Source of the DNA: DATEZO01 sp035255485
Lineage (GTDB): Bacteria > Pseudomonadota > Gammaproteobacteria > Burkholderiales > Burkholderiaceae_D
Assembly (NCBI GenBank): GCA_035255485.1
Contig: DATEZO010000121.1
Span: forward strand, 1-7,806
Length of the DNA stretch: 7,806 bases
Direction: 5' to 3'
Within the stretch, counting starts at the first letter, position 1. Every line of letters starts with the position of its first letter. A program made the position numbers and the translations under genes. Below, in pieces: positions 6,108 to 7,806 of the stretch. Below the pieces are notes generated by a model. It saw only the letters and a list, made by a program, of their open reading frames with translations, had not been told where the DNA came from and made no database searches.

Positions 6108-6902
6108 ATGTTGAAAATATTTTCAAAGCAAATCTGCGCACGAGGCAAGCGATTAACCGGTAGCGGAGCAACAATCGGGGGCAGAGTTTTTCGATCAATT
6201 GGGATCAGAGTTTTTTTTTCGGCGTCCACGCCGAAAAATTACTCTGACCCCAATTTTTACCCCGATTGTCGCGGACGTATTGCGAAGAGCTTGGCAGTAG
6301 CGCTCCTGACATTTGCACCGCTGCTGGCGCAAGCCTCCGCGCTCGACCAATTCAAAACCTTTGTCGCCACCACCAAATCCGCCAAGGGCGAATTCACCCA
6401 GCGCCTGGTCAGGGCCGACAAGTCGGGCAACAACAAATTATCCAACACTGCCAGCGGCATATTCATTTTCGCCCGCCCCGGCAAATTCATCTGGACTTAT
6501 CAGAAGCCCTATGAGCAAGTGCTGCAGTCGGATGGCGAAAAACTCTATATCTACGACAAGGACCTGAACCAGGTTACCGTCCGGCAACTCGGCAGTGCGC
6601 TCGGATCGTCGCCTGCGGCGATCCTGTTCGGCAGCAACGACCTGGAAAAGAATTTCACGTTGAAGGAAGGCGACACCAAAGAGGGCATGGAATGGCTGGA
6701 AGCCGTGCCGAAAGCGAAAGATACGACTTTCGACAAGATCAAGATTGGATTGCGTAACGGCGTACCGCAAGCAATGGAATTGCGCGATTCGTTCGGTCAG
6801 GTATCGCTTTTGTCGTTTCGGAAATTCGATAAAAACCCGGTAATCGCACCAGGCCAATTCAAATTTGTCGTACCGGAAGGGGCGGATGTGTTCGCGAATT
6901 GA
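6108..6902 (+). CDS. lolA: outer-membrane lipoprotein carrier LolA, with abnormal N-terminus
   Basis: LolA takes lipoproteins from the LolCDE complex in the inner membrane through the periplasm to LolB. The mature part is normal: it begins LDQFKTFVATTKSAKGEFTQ after the likely signal-peptidase site QASA|L (residues 78/79) and contains FARPGKFIWTYQKPYEQ, DGEKLYIYDKDLNQVTV and the C-terminal FKFVVPEGADVF, giving about 186 mature residues as expected. The hydrophobic signal core is LAVALLTFAPLLAQA (62-76). The region before it is abnormal: from the ATG at 6108, 57 codons precede IAKSLAVALL, most of them encoded by a palindromic REP-like element. Residues 1-15 (MLKIFSKQICARGKR) plus IAKSLAVALL... 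would make an ordinary signal peptide, so the element may have entered in frame. An alternative start is the in-frame TTG at 6291. AGGA (6101-6104), overlapping the ftsK stop, could serve the 6108 start. The gene is probably transcribed with ftsK. Confidence 0.9.
   Translation: MLKIFSKQICARGKRLTGSGATIGGRVFRSIGIRVFFSASTPKNYSDPNFYPDCRGRIAKSLAVALLTFAPLLAQASALDQFKTFVATTKSAKGEFTQRLVRADKSGNNKLSNTASGIFIFARPGKFIWTYQKPYEQVLQSDGEKLYIYDKDLNQVTVRQLGSALGSSPAAILFGSNDLEKNFTLKEGDTKEGMEWLEAVPKAKDTTFDKIKIGLRNGVPQAMELRDSFGQVSLLSFRKFDKNPVIAPGQFKFVVPEGADVFAN
6171..6269. repeat. REP-like palindromic element inside the lolA 5' region
   Basis: Nested inverted repeats are visible. The outer arms ACAATCGGGG (6171-6180) and CCCCGATTGT (6260-6269) match perfectly. 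The inner arms AATTGGGATCAGAGT (6197-6211) and ACTCTGACCCCAATT (6241-6255) match with one mismatch. The central arms TTTTTCGGCGT (6215-6225) and ACGCCGAAAAA (6228-6238) match perfectly. A second 5' half-unit, GGGGGCAGAGTTTTT (6177-6191), duplicates the inner left arm. GGGGTCAGAGT/ACTCTGACCCC arms of this kind recur as dispersed intergenic hairpins in many Proteobacteria, often linked to REP-associated IS200-like (RAYT) transposases; that link is from general knowledge. No transposase is encoded here, so movement would need a gene elsewhere. Confidence 0.75.
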
Positions 6903-6928
6903 GGCTGTGCGGAATAGCGCACGCCGTT

Positions 6929-6948
6929 ATCCCGATGCGCATCGGGAT
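6929..6948. repeat. perfect 20-base palindrome downstream of lolA
   Basis: ATCCCGATGC is followed directly by its reverse complement GCATCGGGAT, 26 bases after the lolA stop. The hairpin is GC-rich but has no T-run, so it is not a classical terminator. It could stabilise the 3' end of the ftsK-lolA mRNA or be another short dispersed repeat. Confidence 0.6.
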
Positions 6949-7082
6949 GCAGCGTCGCGCGGCCGAATGACATGAGAATATCTGGGGTATAGGAAAAAAA
7001 CCATTCAAATGCGGAATGAATACGCGGTAGTTTAAAAATACTGGCTATTAGTATATTTTTTGCCCTGCATGCGGCAAATAAG

Positions 7083-7111
7083 AAAAAACCGGCGCAAAAC
7101 GCCGGTTTTTT
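7083..7111. terminator. strong bidirectional rho-independent terminator
   Basis: AAAAAACCGGCG (7083-7094) and CGCCGGTTTTTT (7100-7111) form a perfect 12-bp stem with loop CAAAA, with a T-run on either strand. It is about 180 bases after lolA, so it ends the ftsK-lolA transcript or a short RNA from the AT-rich region before it. No minus-strand gene comes from the right within this window. Confidence 0.85.
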
Positions 7112-7287
7112 GATGATATTTTGCGCAACCGCTTCTTGCCGGGAAGCAGCTTCCGTGCGGGGGGCCCAAGAACCTCGCGGGTGATGAAACCGGCACCTCG
7201 TCAGCCGAGCCTGAAGCGAAAGCAGATTTCAATATGCGCCAAGCGCATGGTTTTAGTTGCTTTAGCGGAAAAATGTGGTCTATCCCG

Positions 7288-7307
7288 TATTGTTTTCTAT
7301 TGTTTCC
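7288..7307. repeat. 10-base tandem repeat upstream of the lipoprotein gene
   Basis: TATTGTTTTC and TATTGTTTCC lie head to tail and are followed by a partial third unit, TATT. The period of one helical turn suits a protein-binding site upstream of the gene starting at 7399, but chance in an AT-rich stretch is possible. Confidence 0.35.
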
Positions 7308-7398
7308 TATTACTCAAATACTTCATGGCAATAAAATATTGCAACTGGGAACCTGGTGTGTTTCCGAGATTTCTATCAAGTGTATTTCTGGATTCAAA

Positions 7399-7806
7399 AT
7401 GAAATTCAACAAATTTGTGATGAGTATTATCGGCGCTGTGGCGCTATTGAGTGCATGCGGCGGCGACCAAAAAACGCAGACTGTCATGTCGGGCCAGAAA
7501 ATGTTTGCGCCGGTGCTTGCAGTTCAGGTTGCCGGCTCCTTTTCCGGCGTACGCAACAACTATACGATTACCAGGACCGCTACCGGCGTTAAGGTAACGG
7601 ATAATGCGAGTGGCGTCGTAACGACACTCGACAATTCCGTGCAGAGCTTGAAATTCGCCGATCTGACCGTAAGTCTGGGCATCGGCAACAAGGCGACGTC
7701 GATCGCGGCTGCCGATCTGAAGACCCTGATCGAGCTGTATGTGGCCTATTTCAACCGGGTGCCGGATGCCCAAGGCCTGGAATACTGGATCGATCAGTTC
7801 AAGGCA
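7399..7806 (+). CDS. DUF4214-like domain lipoprotein (3' end outside window)
   Basis: The frame runs open from the ATG at 7399 to the window end, giving 136 codons. The N-terminus MKFNKFVMSIIGAVALLSAC followed by GG is a lipoprotein signal peptide: two lysines, a hydrophobic core, and the lipobox L-S-A-C with the acceptor Cys at residue 20. The +2 residue is Gly, compatible with outer-membrane sorting. Residues about 45-95 look like beta strands (YTITRTATGVKVTD, then LDNSVQSLKFADLTVSL), resembling the N-V-x-x-L-x-F-x-D-x-T-V unit often found beside RTX or DUF4214 regions. From about residue 110, LIELYVAYFNRVPDAQGLEYWIDQF is the signature of a DUF4214 repeat (Y-x-x-x-x-x-R-x-P-D-x-x-G-x-x-Y-W), known from secreted, S-layer-like and calcium-binding proteins. 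The exact function is unknown. The ribosome-binding site is weak. Being a lipoprotein, it would itself be a Lol-pathway client. Confidence 0.8.
   Translation, partial: MKFNKFVMSIIGAVALLSACGGDQKTQTVMSGQKMFAPVLAVQVAGSFSGVRNNYTITRTATGVKVTDNASGVVTTLDNSVQSLKFADLTVSLGIGNKATSIAAADLKTLIELYVAYFNRVPDAQGLEYWIDQFKA

Larger units (their letters stand above)
6903..7398. other. hairpin-rich non-coding region after lolA
   Basis: About 500 bases without a credible gene; frames on both strands look random. Contents in order: a perfect 20-base palindrome (6929-6948), an AT-rich stretch (about 6980-7060), a hairpin TTTGCC/GGCAAA (7059-7078), a strong bidirectional terminator (7083-7111), and a GC-rich structured stretch with GGAAGC-A-GCTTCC (7142-7154). 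These are followed by the hairpin ATGCGC-CAA-GCGCAT (7234-7248), a 10-base tandem repeat (7288-7307), and an inverted repeat GCAATA-AAA-TATTGC (7328-7342). The last 280 bases must include the promoter and leader of the lipoprotein gene. Confidence 0.5.

Noticed and set aside
7032..7232. Minus-strand 66-codon frame across the terminator
   Set aside because: It reads through a strong terminator hairpin and has no family resemblance.
7180..7250. Possible cyclic-di-GMP or cobalamin riboswitch
   Set aside because: Short similarities (GTGATGAAACCGGC and GAAGCGAAAGCAG) do not fit the conserved cores I know for either class.
7121..7402. Plus-strand 93-codon frame ending in an ATGA overlap with the lipoprotein start
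   Set aside because: Its composition is not protein-like, it crosses several hairpins and the tandem repeat, and the overlap at the end is probably chance.
1..7806. CRISPR array, tRNA, rRNA, or toxin-antitoxin/defence cluster
   Set aside because: No regularly spaced repeats, no tRNA cloverleaf or rRNA-like sequence, and no gene pair of the expected type was seen on either strand.

Overview
The window looks like a chromosomal segment of a betaproteobacterium in the Burkholderiales, most likely the Oxalobacteraceae (Herminiimonas, Collimonas or Janthinobacterium type). This rests on a FtsK of about 780 residues with four membrane segments followed at once by lolA, a gene order common in that order, on the moderately GC-rich coding sequence, and on a short DUF1488-like gene. 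The genus is an inference from protein style; no marker gene such as rRNA is present.

Layout. Positions 1-1020 hold the 3' part of a beta-propeller gene of the Vgb/streptogramin-lyase-like type. A 12-helix MFS exporter (1055-2290) follows it, probably in the same operon, which ends at a rho-independent terminator (2342-2364). A small DUF1488-like gene (2377-2631, minus strand) converges on that terminator and has its own candidate promoter. After an AT-rich spacer comes a 110-codon helical gene of unknown function (2882-3214). Positions 3215-3765 carry no intact gene; about 3422-3637 looks like a decayed N-terminal piece of an IS4/Tn5-type transposase. The core pair follows: ftsK (chromosome translocase, about 3766-6102) and lolA (periplasmic lipoprotein carrier, 6108-6902). 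Positions 6903-7398 are non-coding and rich in hairpins, with one strong bidirectional terminator. The last gene starts at 7399 and runs off the window; it encodes a lipoprotein with a DUF4214-like segment.

How the genes relate. ftsK and lolA are house-keeping genes for chromosome segregation at the septum and for outer-membrane lipoprotein transport. The propeller and MFS genes look like an accessory pair of unknown substrate. The DUF1488-like gene and the 110-codon gene are small lineage genes.

Main oddity. A REP-like, strongly palindromic element (about 6171-6269, with GGGRTCAGAGT / ACTCTGACCCC arms) lies in the first codons of lolA. It stays in frame, adds about 42 codons, and separates a possible original start (6108) from the hydrophobic core of the signal peptide. 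I found no CRISPR array, no tRNA or rRNA, and no convincing new multi-gene system.
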